Of a stretch of DNA of 19,552 nt, positions 7,757 through 16,426 are shown in pieces. Location: assembly GCA_945870115.1 (NCBI GenBank), contig CAMBRH010000021.1:1-19552 (forward strand), written 5' to 3'. The notes below the pieces were generated by a model that did no database searches, had not been told where the DNA came from, and worked only from the letters and a program-made list of their open reading frames with translations. Source of the DNA: Chitinophaga pinensis (GTDB lineage: Bacteria > Bacteroidota > Bacteroidia > Flavobacteriales_D > Crocinitomicaceae). Position numbers and translations under genes: made by a program. Each line of letters opens with the position of its first letter. The first letter of the stretch is position 1.

Positions 7757-9015
7757 GTATTTTTAAAAATAAATTAATTCAATCAATTGGTATTTATACA
7801 TTTTCAAATGTGTTGAATTCTGCAATTCCTTTTTTATTACTTCCAATACTTACGAATTATTTATCTACTTCAGATTATGGTGTTTTATCAAATTACAATG
7901 CTTTAATCAATATTTTAATCCCTTTTGTAAGTTTGAATTTAATGGCAAGTTTGCAAGTTATTTACGTTAAAAATAAGTCTGATTTCCCTTCGTATATTAG
8001 TAGTGGAATATTTTTTATGGGGATTTTGACGCTTGTTTTTACAGCAATAATTTTTCTTTTTGCGACTCAATTAGAGCAAATTATCGGGATTCCAAAGCGA
8101 TTTATTTATTTGACAGCGGTTTACGCTACTTACCAAAATTTGGTTGAAGTCTTATTGTCAATCTGGAGAATGGAAAATAAGGCAGTTTTTTACGGTATTT
8201 TTAGAGTACTCAGAACGGTGATTGAAATTCTTATTGCTCTAATTTTAATCATTTCTTTCGACTTAAGTTTTGAAGGCTCAATTTATGCTTTGATTTATTC
8301 TTACGGATTTGGTTCATTTATAACACTAATAATTTTATTTAGGCAAAAATTATTAGTTAAAAACATCAAAAAAGAACATATTTTACATTTGATTAATTAT
8401 GGAGCACCATTAATTCCTCACGTTTTGGGAGGAGTTGTAATTATGTATTCAGATAAATTAGTGATAACTGCATATCATGGCTTGGCGTCAAATGGAATTT
8501 ACAGTGTAGGATTTATGGTTGGACAAGTGATTGGTTTGTTGCAAAATTCGTTTAATCAAGCTTGGGTTCCTTGGGTCTTTCAGAAATTACAAACAGGAAC
8601 TGAAAATGATAAAAAAACGATTGTAAAATGGACTTATATTTATTTCGTTGGAATAATTGTTGTTACCTTATTGTTTTATTTGGTTTCGCCATTAATATTT
8701 CATTTTTTGGGGAAATCTTACGGTGCAGGAATAGAAATTGTCTTGTGGATTTCACTTGGCTTTGCATTTAACGGAATGTATAAAATGGTAAGTGTTTATT
8801 ATTTTTACGAAGAAAAAACCAAAAAATTAGGATACATTTCAATATTTACTGCTATTTTTAATTTAATTTTAATTTTGTTACTTGTTCCAAAATATAGTTT
8901 TTTAGGAGCTTCCATAGCCACAATGATTGCCTTTTTTATACAATTTATTTTAACATGGATTTTTAGTCTTAAAATCACAGAAATGCCATGGAATTTCATT
9001 AAAAAAACACAATGA
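7753..9015 (+). CDS. Wzx-type polysaccharide flippase (second copy)
   Basis: This 420-residue membrane protein has about 12-14 predicted helices and belongs to the polysaccharide-exporter group of the MOP superfamily. The N-terminus has a Pro-Ile-Leu-Thr-Asn-Tyr-Leu-Ser stretch followed by Asp-Tyr-Gly-Val (31-44), a hallmark of these flippases. The central helix with Tyr-Gly-Ala-Pro-Leu-Ile-Pro-His and the following Tyr-Ser-Asp-Lys also fit. It should translocate a lipid-linked glycan intermediate. It shares little visible sequence with the flippase at 3749, so the two are not a recent duplication and probably have different substrates. Its start overlaps the upstream stop by four bases (ATGA), and its end overlaps the next start in the same way. 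Confidence 0.88.
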   Translation: MSIFKNKLIQSIGIYTFSNVLNSAIPFLLLPILTNYLSTSDYGVLSNYNALINILIPFVSLNLMASLQVIYVKNKSDFPSYISSGIFFMGILTLVFTAIIFLFATQLEQIIGIPKRFIYLTAVYATYQNLVEVLLSIWRMENKAVFYGIFRVLRTVIEILIALILIISFDLSFEGSIYALIYSYGFGSFITLIILFRQKLLVKNIKKEHILHLINYGAPLIPHVLGGVVIMYSDKLVITAYHGLASNGIYSVGFMVGQVIGLLQNSFNQAWVPWVFQKLQTGTENDKKTIVKWTYIYFVGIIVVTLLFYLVSPLIFHFLGKSYGAGIEIVLWISLGFAFNGMYKMVSVYYFYEEKTKKLGYISIFTAIFNLILILLLVPKYSFLGASIATMIAFFIQFILTWIFSLKITEMPWNFIKKTQ

Positions 9016-10262
9016 AAAATTACATATTAAATTTTGTTAAGGAATGGAATTTAAACGATTGGATTCTTGGTTATTTAATTTTATTTAGCATTTTAAATAT
9101 TAAACTAGTACCAATTGGAATAGTCATTTTATTGATTTCAATTTGGTTTAATAAAAGTAATGTAAAAGTTGGATTTACTAATTTAGTTTCATTAAAAAAT
9201 CCGCTATTTTGGATGATGTTATTTTTTCTGTATCATTTAGTAGGGATGATTTGGACAAGCAACAATGAATTTGGATGGTCAGATATTGGAATGAAGGCAT
9301 CTTTTCTGTTGCTTCCAATAATTTTTTCGATAGGAAAATTTAACTGGAGTTTTCAAAAGGTAATGAGTTTTTTGGTTTTAAGTCAAGTTGTAACAGTTCT
9401 ATTTTTATTGGGACTAGCTGTCTTCAAGTCACTCTATTATGAAGAGGATAATCGCTGGGCATATTTTTTTGAAAATGAATTTTCTGGATACATGCACCGA
9501 AGTTATTTTGCAACTTACACTTCAATTGGTGCAATTGTTTCTTTTTTTGCTTTTTGGAGAACAAGTGCTAAGAGATGGTTTATTTTCACAACTATTTTAC
9601 TCTCAACTGCAACAATTTTAACACTTTCTAAAGCTGGGACAATTTTGTTGATCTTAACATTTACTTTTGCCTTTATTTGGATGATTTGGAAGAAAAAAAT
9701 GGTTGTCATCGGGTCACTTTTTTCTTTGGGAATTCTATCTTTCGTGTTTTTTCTGATATTTTCAAATTCAAAAATTGCTTCTCGATTACAGGAAGTAGGA
9801 AATTCGCTTTCACATTTTCAAACAACAAATAATTCTGGTGTCGAGAGCAATACCGCACGGATTATTATGTGGGCAACATCTTGCAGAGTCATTTCAAATA
9901 ATGTAATTTTTGGAACTGGTACAGGTGATGTAAAAGATGTGTTGATCGCAAAAAATTTTGAGTTAAATAACTTAGGAGTTGCAAATTCAAAATTAAATTC
10001 ACATAATCAATACCTGAATTCTTGGGTTCAACTCGGTATTTTTGGTCTGATTTTTTTAATTGGAATATTTTTTACAGCTTTTAAAATTGCACTGAAGAAT
10101 AAAAATTTATTTCAATTTTTCATTGTCTTTATATTTGCTATAAGTTTACTTTTTGAATCATTCTTAGAAACACAAGCTGGAATTATTCCTTTTTGTTTGT
10201 TTGTAAGTTTGATTTTTAGTTTAAAACAAAATATGGTTCACGAAAATGAAATCAAATATTAG
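9012..10262 (+). CDS. O-antigen ligase/polymerase family membrane protein (WaaL-like)
   Basis: This 416-residue membrane protein has about 11-12 helices and a Wzy_C/WaaL-type signature. It has His-Arg-Ser-Tyr-Phe-Ala at 162-167, Leu-Ser-Lys-Ala-Gly at 205-209, an Asn-Thr-Ala-Arg-Ile-Ile-Met-Trp stretch at 280-287, Phe-Gly-Thr-Gly-Thr-Gly at 300-305, and His-Asn-Gln-Tyr-Leu-Asn at 331-336. The early His-x-x-Tyr motif in the first half is what I associate with ligase-like Bacteroidota members. I lean towards a ligase that transfers finished glycan to lipid A core or protein, with the gene at 5008 as polymerase. The opposite assignment cannot be excluded. It is the last gene of the operon, and its last 11 bases overlap the end of the convergent cytidylyltransferase gene. 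Confidence 0.8.
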   Translation: MKNYILNFVKEWNLNDWILGYLILFSILNIKLVPIGIVILLISIWFNKSNVKVGFTNLVSLKNPLFWMMLFFLYHLVGMIWTSNNEFGWSDIGMKASFLLLPIIFSIGKFNWSFQKVMSFLVLSQVVTVLFLLGLAVFKSLYYEEDNRWAYFFENEFSGYMHRSYFATYTSIGAIVSFFAFWRTSAKRWFIFTTILLSTATILTLSKAGTILLILTFTFAFIWMIWKKKMVVIGSLFSLGILSFVFFLIFSNSKIASRLQEVGNSLSHFQTTNNSGVESNTARIIMWATSCRVISNNVIFGTGTGDVKDVLIAKNFELNNLGVANSKLNSHNQYLNSWVQLGIFGLIFLIGIFFTAFKIALKNKNLFQFFIVFIFAISLLFESFLETQAGIIPFCLFVSLIFSLKQNMVHENEIKY

Positions 10263-10947
10263 TTTTTAATCCTTTCTCCAAGGTTTCTGCAAAAAACCAA
10301 TCTTCTTCTGTATCGATGTCAATCGCATCAAATAGTGAAACAGGCATTGGTCTAATTCGCTCAAAATTTACCCAAGATTCTTTTCTTAGAGATTCTATTT
10401 CAAAAATGTAAATCAAGCCATTTACATCGTACATTGCTGGTAAATCTTGTCTTCTAACAATTGTGTTCTTTTGAAATTTATTGATAAATTCACCTTCTTG
10501 CTGAAATAAAGTATAAAATGGATGTCCTTTTGGTTCATTTACAGAAACCAAAGCTTGATCTCCTTCTTGAAAAAGATTTAATGCTTCTTTTAAATGGTTT
10601 TTTGTTCTAAACGGACTTGTTGGCTGAAAAAGAATAAGGAAATCAGGTTTTGTAGCTTGTTTGTCAACAACATCTAACATTACCTCAAGCATTCCAGCTG
10701 TGTCAGAAGCTAAATGTTCTTCTCTTTTTAGAATCGTAATACCACTTTTTTCAGCTTGTTTCCATAGGATTTCATCATCAGTGCTTAAAATGATTTTTTC
10801 TTTAGGAAATTCTGCTAAAGCGACTTCAATAGCTCTTTCAACCAAAGATTTACCATTTGCAAATGGTTTTGAGTTTTTATTAGGAACACCTTTTGAACCA
10901 GCTCTCGCGGGAATTAAAATGATGCTATTTTCTTTGTTTGGTCTCAT
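10252..10947 (-). CDS. legF: CMP-legionaminic acid synthetase (acylneuraminate cytidylyltransferase)
   Basis: This 231-residue enzyme activates a nonulosonic acid with CTP to give the CMP-sugar donor. It has the family nucleotide-binding start Ile-Pro-Ala-Arg-Ala-Gly-Ser-Lys-Gly (12-20) with the following Pro-Asn-Lys-Asn. It also has a Phe-Gln-Pro-Thr-Ser-Pro-Phe-Arg segment (107-114) and a metal-binding Ala-Ile-Asp-Ile-Asp-Thr stretch (208-213). The length is normal for LegF/PtmB/NeuA single-domain enzymes. LegB and LegC in the same operon make a legionaminic-type acid the likely substrate rather than Neu5Ac. The ATG overlaps the upstream stop by one base (TAATG). It is the last gene of the operon, with no terminator hairpin visible after it. 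Confidence 0.9.
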   Translation of the reverse strand: MRPNKENSIILIPARAGSKGVPNKNSKPFANGKSLVERAIEVALAEFPKEKIILSTDDEILWKQAEKSGITILKREEHLASDTAGMLEVMLDVVDKQATKPDFLILFQPTSPFRTKNHLKEALNLFQEGDQALVSVNEPKGHPFYTLFQQEGEFINKFQKNTIVRRQDLPAMYDVNGLIYIFEIESLRKESWVNFERIRPMPVSLFDAIDIDTEEDWFFAETLEKGLKTNI

Positions 10948-11990
10948 TAAAAAGTAATGTGTTTGATGTCTTCTTGGGCTTTTCTAAAATCATCGTGTTT
11001 CCCAATATCCAGCCAATATTGCACAATTGGATAATTGATTACATTTTTTCCGTCCTTCATCAATTGATCCATTAAATCAGTAGCATTATACAACTTGTCT
11101 TTAGGGATTTTATCCAAACTATTCGTTTTGATTAAGTAAATCCCTGCATTGGAATAATAGGTATATGTTGGTTTTTCTTTCAAGGAAACAATAGAATCTC
11201 CCTCAGTTTCTAAAACACCATAAGGAATATCCACGCGATATGGAATGCTAGCAACAAGCATATCTGCATTTTTATCTTTGAAAAATAAATAGAAATCTTC
11301 AAAATCAATGTTTGTCAATAAATCACTATTCATAACCAATACAGATTCTGTGTCAATTGAAGGAATGTTTTTTATTGCTCCAATTGTTCCAAGTGGTTCA
11401 TTTTCATAAATATATGAAATATTTAAGCCTTTTTCACTTCCGTCTCCAAAATGAGATTCAATTATTTCTGCTTTGTATTTAACTGATATAGCGATTTTTT
11501 CAATTCCATATAGCGCAAGTCTATCAATGTTGTGTTCTAAAATGGGCTTATCTCCAATTTTTAACATAGGTTTCGGAACAGTATCAGTCAAAGGTCTAAG
11601 TCTTTCTCCTCTTCCGCCTGCCATTAAAAGAACTTCAATTGGCAAAACAGATCTTAATGTACTTAAATCGATCAATTTCACCATTCTGCCATTCTCATCA
11701 ATTATGGGAACAATGTTTATGTTTTGTTTTCTAAATTCATTAATGGATTCGATGGTGTAATTTTTGCTTTTTATATGTCTAAATTGACTATGCATTACTT
11801 TTGTAATCGAATCATTTAAAGAAATATCGTTTAAAATTCCTCGTCTAATATCTCCATCAGTTACAGCGCCAAGAATAATTTCATTTTCATCGCTAATAAA
11901 TACGGCAGAACCATCTAATTCATTTATTCGAACTAAACCATCTTTAATACTTGCTGAATGATTAAGTATATGTTTGTTTTTATCTATCAT
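10947..11990 (-). CDS. ptmE: PtmE-like sugar-1-phosphate nucleotidyltransferase with CBS pair
   Basis: This 347-residue, two-domain protein has two CBS-type motifs in its first 110 residues, including an Ala-Val-Thr-Asp-Gly-Asp-Ile-Arg-Arg segment at 42-50. A nucleotidyltransferase domain starts near 118. Its signature Gly-Gly-Arg-Gly-Glu-Arg-Leu-Arg-Pro-Leu-Thr runs over 125-135, followed by Pro-Lys-Pro-Met at 139-142, with a metal-site Asp223. This architecture matches Campylobacter PtmE, the glucosamine-1-phosphate guanylyltransferase that starts the GDP-linked legionaminic acid route. The CBS pair may sense a nucleotide and tune activity. PtmA and PtmF partners are not in the window. GDP specificity is inferred from architecture and context; other sugar nucleotides are possible. 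Confidence 0.85.
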   Translation of the reverse strand: MIDKNKHILNHSASIKDGLVRINELDGSAVFISDENEIILGAVTDGDIRRGILNDISLNDSITKVMHSQFRHIKSKNYTIESINEFRKQNINIVPIIDENGRMVKLIDLSTLRSVLPIEVLLMAGGRGERLRPLTDTVPKPMLKIGDKPILEHNIDRLALYGIEKIAISVKYKAEIIESHFGDGSEKGLNISYIYENEPLGTIGAIKNIPSIDTESVLVMNSDLLTNIDFEDFYLFFKDKNADMLVASIPYRVDIPYGVLETEGDSIVSLKEKPTYTYYSNAGIYLIKTNSLDKIPKDKLYNATDLMDQLMKDGKNVINYPIVQYWLDIGKHDDFRKAQEDIKHITF

Positions 11991-12005
11991 AATGAATTAG
12001 TGTTT

Positions 12006-13061
12006 CTATATTCTGTAAAATTGTAAAATATTTTTGACTTTTTCATAGTTTTCACTTCCTTTTGTTGCTTTATAATTTTCAATTAAGGCTGCATACTTTT
12101 CTGAATTATGGATTTTTTTTCCAATAAAAAAAGGAGCAATTTCTTTTGAGAAATTTCGTTTGAATTTGAAAAGAGAATCATTTTCATCATTGCTTAACCC
12201 ACCTCCAAAATTCATAAGATGAAATCCGTTTTCAGAAGCCCAAAAAGACACTTTTGAAAGCATAAAATTAGAAGCATTTATTTTAGGAAAATCTAAATTT
12301 CTAGCAGATAAATAATAAGTGATGTATTTTCCACTTAAAAAAAACAAAGATGTACTAAAAATAATTCCATCTTTTTCTACGAAAGCAATTTTTAATGCTT
12401 CACCTAATTCAACAATTAAATTTTTATAAAAATCGCTGTCAAAAAAATAGAAATCACTTGCATTTGAATTACGCATTGTGGCTTCATACATTTTTTGAAA
12501 TATTATTACATCATTTTCATCAAATGTTTTCCATTTAAATGAATAATTTTCCTTTTCAATTTTCCGAACTAAATTTCGATTTGTCCCTGAAAAAGAATTT
12601 TCCCAAATTTCATTTTGCGGCTGATTTGTATGCAACAATACAATAGTTCTATTTTCGATATTTACACAATTTTCTGAGAACCTACTTTCACTATTTTTAT
12701 TGTAATCATAATGATATCTTACAAATTCTGTAACAATTGATTTAGATTTAATGTATTCATTAAAATGTATTTCAGCATTTTTAAATAAGTCTAATTCGTT
12801 GCAAAAAGGTCCAGCATAACCATAAGGGGAACAAATATCAAAAAAGGTTGAATCTTTAATAGGAAGAAGAATATAAGGATAAATCCAAACACCATTTTTT
12901 GATTCAGCGGTGAAAATCTCATATTCTCCACCTTGCATTTTTGCATCGCAACTTAAAAAAGATGGGTGATAATAAATGTCTAAATCCTTTAAAACACCTG
13001 AAAATTTTGATTCAAATTCAGATCTATTATTCGAATTATAAATGTTAATTTCTAAATCCAT
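12006..13061 (-). CDS. FemAB/GNAT-like acyltransferase in the legionaminic operon
   Basis: This 351-residue soluble protein resembles the BioF2-like acetyltransferase/FemAB group, two tandem GNAT folds. Recognisable parts are Ser-Pro-Tyr-Gly-Tyr-Ala-Gly-Pro at 78-85, a Gly-Thr-Asn-Arg-Asn-Leu-Val-Arg-Lys segment near 159-167, and a C-terminal Asn-Phe-Gly-Gly-Gly (284-288) followed by Leu-Phe-Lys-Phe-Lys-Arg-Asn-Phe (297-304). Family members transfer acyl or aminoacyl groups to amines of cell-envelope precursors. Here it sits between the hydrolysing epimerase and the nucleotidyltransferase, with gaps of about 15 bases. No LegH-type acetyltransferase is present, so it may do the N-acylation step, or decorate the finished sugar with an amino acid or acyl group. 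The substrate is unknown. Confidence 0.75.
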   Translation of the reverse strand: MDLEINIYNSNNRSEFESKFSGVLKDLDIYYHPSFLSCDAKMQGGEYEIFTAESKNGVWIYPYILLPIKDSTFFDICSPYGYAGPFCNELDLFKNAEIHFNEYIKSKSIVTEFVRYHYDYNKNSESRFSENCVNIENRTIVLLHTNQPQNEIWENSFSGTNRNLVRKIEKENYSFKWKTFDENDVIIFQKMYEATMRNSNASDFYFFDSDFYKNLIVELGEALKIAFVEKDGIIFSTSLFFLSGKYITYYLSARNLDFPKINASNFMLSKVSFWASENGFHLMNFGGGLSNDENDSLFKFKRNFSKEIAPFFIGKKIHNSEKYAALIENYKATKGSENYEKVKNILQFYRI

Positions 13062-13075
13062 TTGCGCTAATTAAA

Positions 13076-14224
13076 TCAAAAAGTTGATTTTTTGAATAAT
13101 AAGTTCTCCCAATCTGCTTTTTGTAAATAAGCTAAGATTTTTTCACATGCTGTTCCATCACCAAAAATATTTTCTTGATTATAATATTTTTCTTTGAACG
13201 ATTCTGTTTTTACAAATTTTATTGCTTCAATTATTTGATTTATATCTGTTTGAGTATTTAAAACATTTTGATTTTGCAATCTTCCATCTTGTCTTGTTCC
13301 CACATTTATAACTGGAATATTGAAACTTTGAGCTTCAATTAAACCACTTGATGAATTTCCTAAAACTAAATCAGCGCAGCTTAAAGCAGCGTAATAATTA
13401 ATTTTACCTAAACTTCTAACAAAAGTTATTCTTGGATATTTGGAAGCTAAATTTTCGATTGTCTTATTGATTTCAATTCCTCCAATATCAGTATTTGAAG
13501 CTGTAAACAATAGCTGATAGTTTGTTTCGCTAATAAATTTTTCAATTAAATTAGTTATAAAAGCCTCATCAATTGAATTATTGATTGTTTCAGAATGAAA
13601 AGTTGCTAATAAAATTGGTTTTGAAGAATCTAATTTATAAGAAGTACAAAAATCTTCTTTTGAAGGAATATTTAATGTTGGAATTATGTCTAATCCTGGT
13701 TCACCCGAAACACAAACCCTCCAGGATTCTTCACCCATTTTTAGAATGTTTTCCTTGTAAATTTCCGTTGCGGGAAAATGAATGTGACTCATTTTTGTTA
13801 CGGCATGTCGAACCTGATTGTCAGTTGAACCTTCCGTTATTTCTCCCCCAGAAAGATGCGCAATCGGGATAGATTGCAATAGAGCTGACGAAACGATTGG
13901 AATTAATTCAGATCTATCACCCAAAACGATTAATAAATCATAGGGGTTATTTAAGAAATGTTCGCTTATTTGCAATTGAAATAGACCATTAGAACGAGAA
14001 ACAGCCGCTGTACTTGGATCATTTATTAAAAAAGGAAATTGGGCTTTAATTTCAATTCCATCTTCAATTATTTCTTGAATTGTGAAACCTTGTTCATGGC
14101 TCAAATGGCCGCCACCGACTAATAAACTCACGGAAAAAGATTTTTCATCTTTTAATTTTACTACAAGTGGTTTTAATAAACCATATTCAGAACGAGCGGA
14201 AGTAAATACAGCTATTTTTTTCAT
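13076..14224 (-). CDS. legG: Hydrolysing NDP-sugar 2-epimerase (LegG/NeuC family)
   Basis: This 382-residue enzyme is of the NeuC/LegG type. It hydrolyses an NDP-sugar and inverts C2 in one step, here most likely releasing 2,4-diacetamido-2,4,6-trideoxymannose from the GDP-linked precursor. It has an N-terminal Arg-Ser-Glu-Tyr-Gly motif (11-15), Gly-Asp-Arg-Ser-Glu at 102-106, His-Leu-Ser-Gly-Gly-Glu (123-128) with a downstream Arg-His-Ala-Val-Thr-Lys, Asn-Ser-Ser-Ser-Gly-Leu at 290-295, and Gly-Thr-Arg-Gln-Asp-Gly-Arg at 309-315. Length and motifs are complete. It follows the NeuB-like synthase by 9 bases. The free sugar it makes is the substrate of that synthase. Confidence 0.92.
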   Translation of the reverse strand: MKKIAVFTSARSEYGLLKPLVVKLKDEKSFSVSLLVGGGHLSHEQGFTIQEIIEDGIEIKAQFPFLINDPSTAAVSRSNGLFQLQISEHFLNNPYDLLIVLGDRSELIPIVSSALLQSIPIAHLSGGEITEGSTDNQVRHAVTKMSHIHFPATEIYKENILKMGEESWRVCVSGEPGLDIIPTLNIPSKEDFCTSYKLDSSKPILLATFHSETINNSIDEAFITNLIEKFISETNYQLLFTASNTDIGGIEINKTIENLASKYPRITFVRSLGKINYYAALSCADLVLGNSSSGLIEAQSFNIPVINVGTRQDGRLQNQNVLNTQTDINQIIEAIKFVKTESFKEKYYNQENIFGDGTACEKILAYLQKADWENLLFKKSTF

Positions 14225-14233
14225 TTAAATAGA

Positions 14234-15253
14234 TTAAAATTCTAATTGATTTAAATTAATTGCAGCATCTTTTTCTATTTTAATCAGAACTTTTTTGCCG
14301 ATAATTAATTCATAATTTTCCATTCCTAAATCTTTTACAGGTCGTTTTCCAACTAATAATTCTTCCGTAATAATTTCATTTATTTCAATCGTTCTTTTGG
14401 CGTAAATACCTTTTTGAATAATCTTTTTAGTTGCAAATTCTACCTGTTGAATTCTTTTTATTCCATCGCCTAAAGATTCTTCTACAGCTCTAATTCCATC
14501 CACCATATTTTTTAATTCTTCAGGATTTAAAGAGGCAATGTGGTCAGGTCCAACCATCGATTTATCTAGCGTGAAATGTTTTTCAATAATTCTTGCTCCT
14601 CGTGCAGCAGCTGCAATTGAAATGTAGATTCCATCTGTGTGATCTGAATAACCAATTGTTGTTTTAAAAACGGATGAAAGTGTATCCATTGCTTTTAAAT
14701 TAACTGTTTCTAAGGGTGCTGGATATTCGGAAGTACAATGAAGAATTGCTATTTCTTTAGCTCCATTATCCTTTAATGTATAAAATGCTTTCTCAACTTC
14801 AGCTAAAGTACTCATTCCTGTTGATAAAATAACTGCTTTATTTTTTCGTGCTATTTGTTTTAAATAAAGTAAATTATTTATTTCTCCAGAACCAACTTTT
14901 ATGATTTCCATTCCCAATTCATCTACCAAAAAATTCAGACTTTTTTCTTCATCAGGCGTTGAAAGAAAATCTATTCCTTTTTTTTCAGAATATTTTTTTA
15001 ATTCACGAAAATCTTCATGAGAAAGTTCTAGTTTTTTTAACATCTCAAATTGAGAGCCCTCGCCATCATTTGAAATTTGATAGGCAGCTTTTGGTGCATC
15101 TTTTGTGATTAATTCTTCGGTTATCCAAGTTTGAAATTTTACACAATCAACGCCCGCTTTTTTTCCTGCATCAATTAATTTTTTTGCAAGCTCAATATCA
15201 CCATTATGGTTTACACCCGCTTCAGCAATTATATAAATCTTATCTTCAAACAT
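14234..15253 (-). CDS. legI: N,N'-diacetyllegionaminate synthase (NeuB family)
   Basis: This 339-residue enzyme condenses a 6-carbon amino sugar with phosphoenolpyruvate to give the nine-carbon nonulosonic acid. The NeuB TIM-barrel motifs are all present: Glu-Ala-Gly-Val-Asn-His-Asn-Gly at 11-18, Lys-Phe-Gln-Thr (39-42), Gly-Ser-Gly-Glu at 121-124, Ser-Thr-Gly-Met-Ser at 144-148, His-Cys-Thr-Ser-Glu-Tyr-Pro at 172-178, Gly-Tyr-Ser-Asp-His-Thr at 201-206, Glu-Lys-His-Phe-Thr-Leu-Asp at 224-230, and Gly-Pro-Asp-His at 235-238. A C-terminal SAF (antifreeze-like) domain runs from about 280 to the end. The neighbouring LegB, LegC and LegG favour legionaminate over Neu5Ac. Confidence 0.93.
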   Translation of the reverse strand: MFEDKIYIIAEAGVNHNGDIELAKKLIDAGKKAGVDCVKFQTWITEELITKDAPKAAYQISNDGEGSQFEMLKKLELSHEDFRELKKYSEKKGIDFLSTPDEEKSLNFLVDELGMEIIKVGSGEINNLLYLKQIARKNKAVILSTGMSTLAEVEKAFYTLKDNGAKEIAILHCTSEYPAPLETVNLKAMDTLSSVFKTTIGYSDHTDGIYISIAAAARGARIIEKHFTLDKSMVGPDHIASLNPEELKNMVDGIRAVEESLGDGIKRIQQVEFATKKIIQKGIYAKRTIEINEIITEELLVGKRPVKDLGMENYELIIGKKVLIKIEKDAAINLNQLEF

Positions 15254-15268
15254 ACTTTTAAAATTAGC

Positions 15269-16426
15269 TTAAGATTTTGGTTTAAAACTACTTGGAATAT
15301 TTACAATTCGATCTTCTAAAAATAGTGAATTATCTAAATTAGCACATTGAGCTAATTCAAAAGCAGGTAATTTATTCATCAAAGTCCAAATTGGTCTTGT
15401 CATTACTCCAACTTCATTACTATATTTTAAAAAATGATCTCTTTCAGTTTTATCAGATAAAATAATTGCATTTAACCAATAATTGGCGCGTGTATTTTCT
15501 AATTCTGTTACAAAAGGAATTCCAATTTCTTGAAATGATTTTTTATAGAACTCAGAAGTAGTTCTTTTATTTGCTAAAATTTCAGGTAAGAGCTCAAGTT
15601 GAGCGCAAGCAAGTGCTGCATTGATATTTGGCATTCTGTAATTATAGCCAACTTCATCATGAAAAAATTCCCAAGCATGGGGAACTTTTGCAGTTGTTGT
15701 CAAATGTTTTGCTCTTTTTGCAATAATTTCATCATTGGTAATGATTGCACCACCACCACCGCAAGTAACGGTTTTATTTCCATTAAAACTAAAAGCAGCG
15801 ATTTTACCAAAATTTCCTGTATGGATTCCATTACAATAACTTCCAAGAGATTCGGCTGTGTCTTCAACAACTAAAATTCCGTATCTATCGCAAATTGCAA
15901 CAATTTCTTCAATTCGAGCAACAAAACCAAAAGTATGCATTGGAACACAAGCTTTGATTTTTCGCTTCGTTTTTTTATTGATGCAATTTCCGTCAGAATC
16001 CATTTCTGTTTCTGTTTCTAGAAAATTAACTAATTTTTCGGGTGATAATCCAAGAGTATCTTTATCTACATCAATGAATATTGGCTTTGCGCCAATGTAT
16101 GCAATTGCATTAGCAGTTGCAACAAAAGTTAAAGCTTGGGAAAGAACTTCATCATCCCTTTCAACTCCTGCTAAAATTAATGACATGTGTAAAGCTGCAG
16201 TTCCATTTACTGTTGCAATTGCGTATTTTGCCCCAGTTATTCGGCACATTTCTTCTTCAAATTTTGTCACAAATGCACCAACTGAAGAAACAAAAGTTGA
16301 ATCTATACATGCATTTAAATATTTTTTTTCATTTCCACCAAAATAGGGAGCATGAAGTGGGATAAAGCCATCATTTCCATAACGTTCTCTAACGATAGAA
16401 ACTATTTTTTCAAAATTGGGTATCAT
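15269..16426 (-). CDS. legC: LegC-type PLP-dependent sugar 4-aminotransferase
   Basis: This 385-residue member of the DegT/DnrJ/EryC1/StrS family adds an amino group at C4 of the 4-keto-6-deoxy sugar made by LegB, using an amino-acid donor. The schiff-base lysine is Lys218 within Ser-Phe-Asn-Gly-Asn-Lys, followed by Thr-Val-Thr-Cys-Gly-Gly-Gly-Gly. The cofactor-contacting Glu-Asp-Thr-Ala-Glu-Ser lies at 188-193. The Asn-Gly-Thr-Ala-Ala-Leu-His segment at 74-80 is the phosphate-binding loop. The N-terminal Pro-Leu-His-Ala-Pro-Tyr-Phe-Gly-Gly-Asn-Glu stretch is typical of the LegC/PseC-related branch with this extra N-terminal helix. Its ATG overlaps the LegB stop by one base, so the pair is probably translated together. 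Confidence 0.92.
   Translation of the reverse strand: MIPNFEKIVSIVRERYGNDGFIPLHAPYFGGNEKKYLNACIDSTFVSSVGAFVTKFEEEMCRITGAKYAIATVNGTAALHMSLILAGVERDDEVLSQALTFVATANAIAYIGAKPIFIDVDKDTLGLSPEKLVNFLETETEMDSDGNCINKKTKRKIKACVPMHTFGFVARIEEIVAICDRYGILVVEDTAESLGSYCNGIHTGNFGKIAAFSFNGNKTVTCGGGGAIITNDEIIAKRAKHLTTTAKVPHAWEFFHDEVGYNYRMPNINAALACAQLELLPEILANKRTTSEFYKKSFQEIGIPFVTELENTRANYWLNAIILSDKTERDHFLKYSNEVGVMTRPIWTLMNKLPAFELAQCANLDNSLFLEDRIVNIPSSFKPKS

Noticed and set aside
14234..15253. NeuB-like gene as a sign of N-acetylneuraminic (sialic) acid synthesis
   Set aside because: A dehydratase and a C4 aminotransferase are in the same operon, which are not needed for Neu5Ac but are needed for legionaminic-type acids.
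15858..16346. 162-codon open frame on the + strand opposite legC
   Set aside because: It lies entirely opposite a well-supported aminotransferase gene, has low-complexity composition and resembles no protein. It is a shadow frame.
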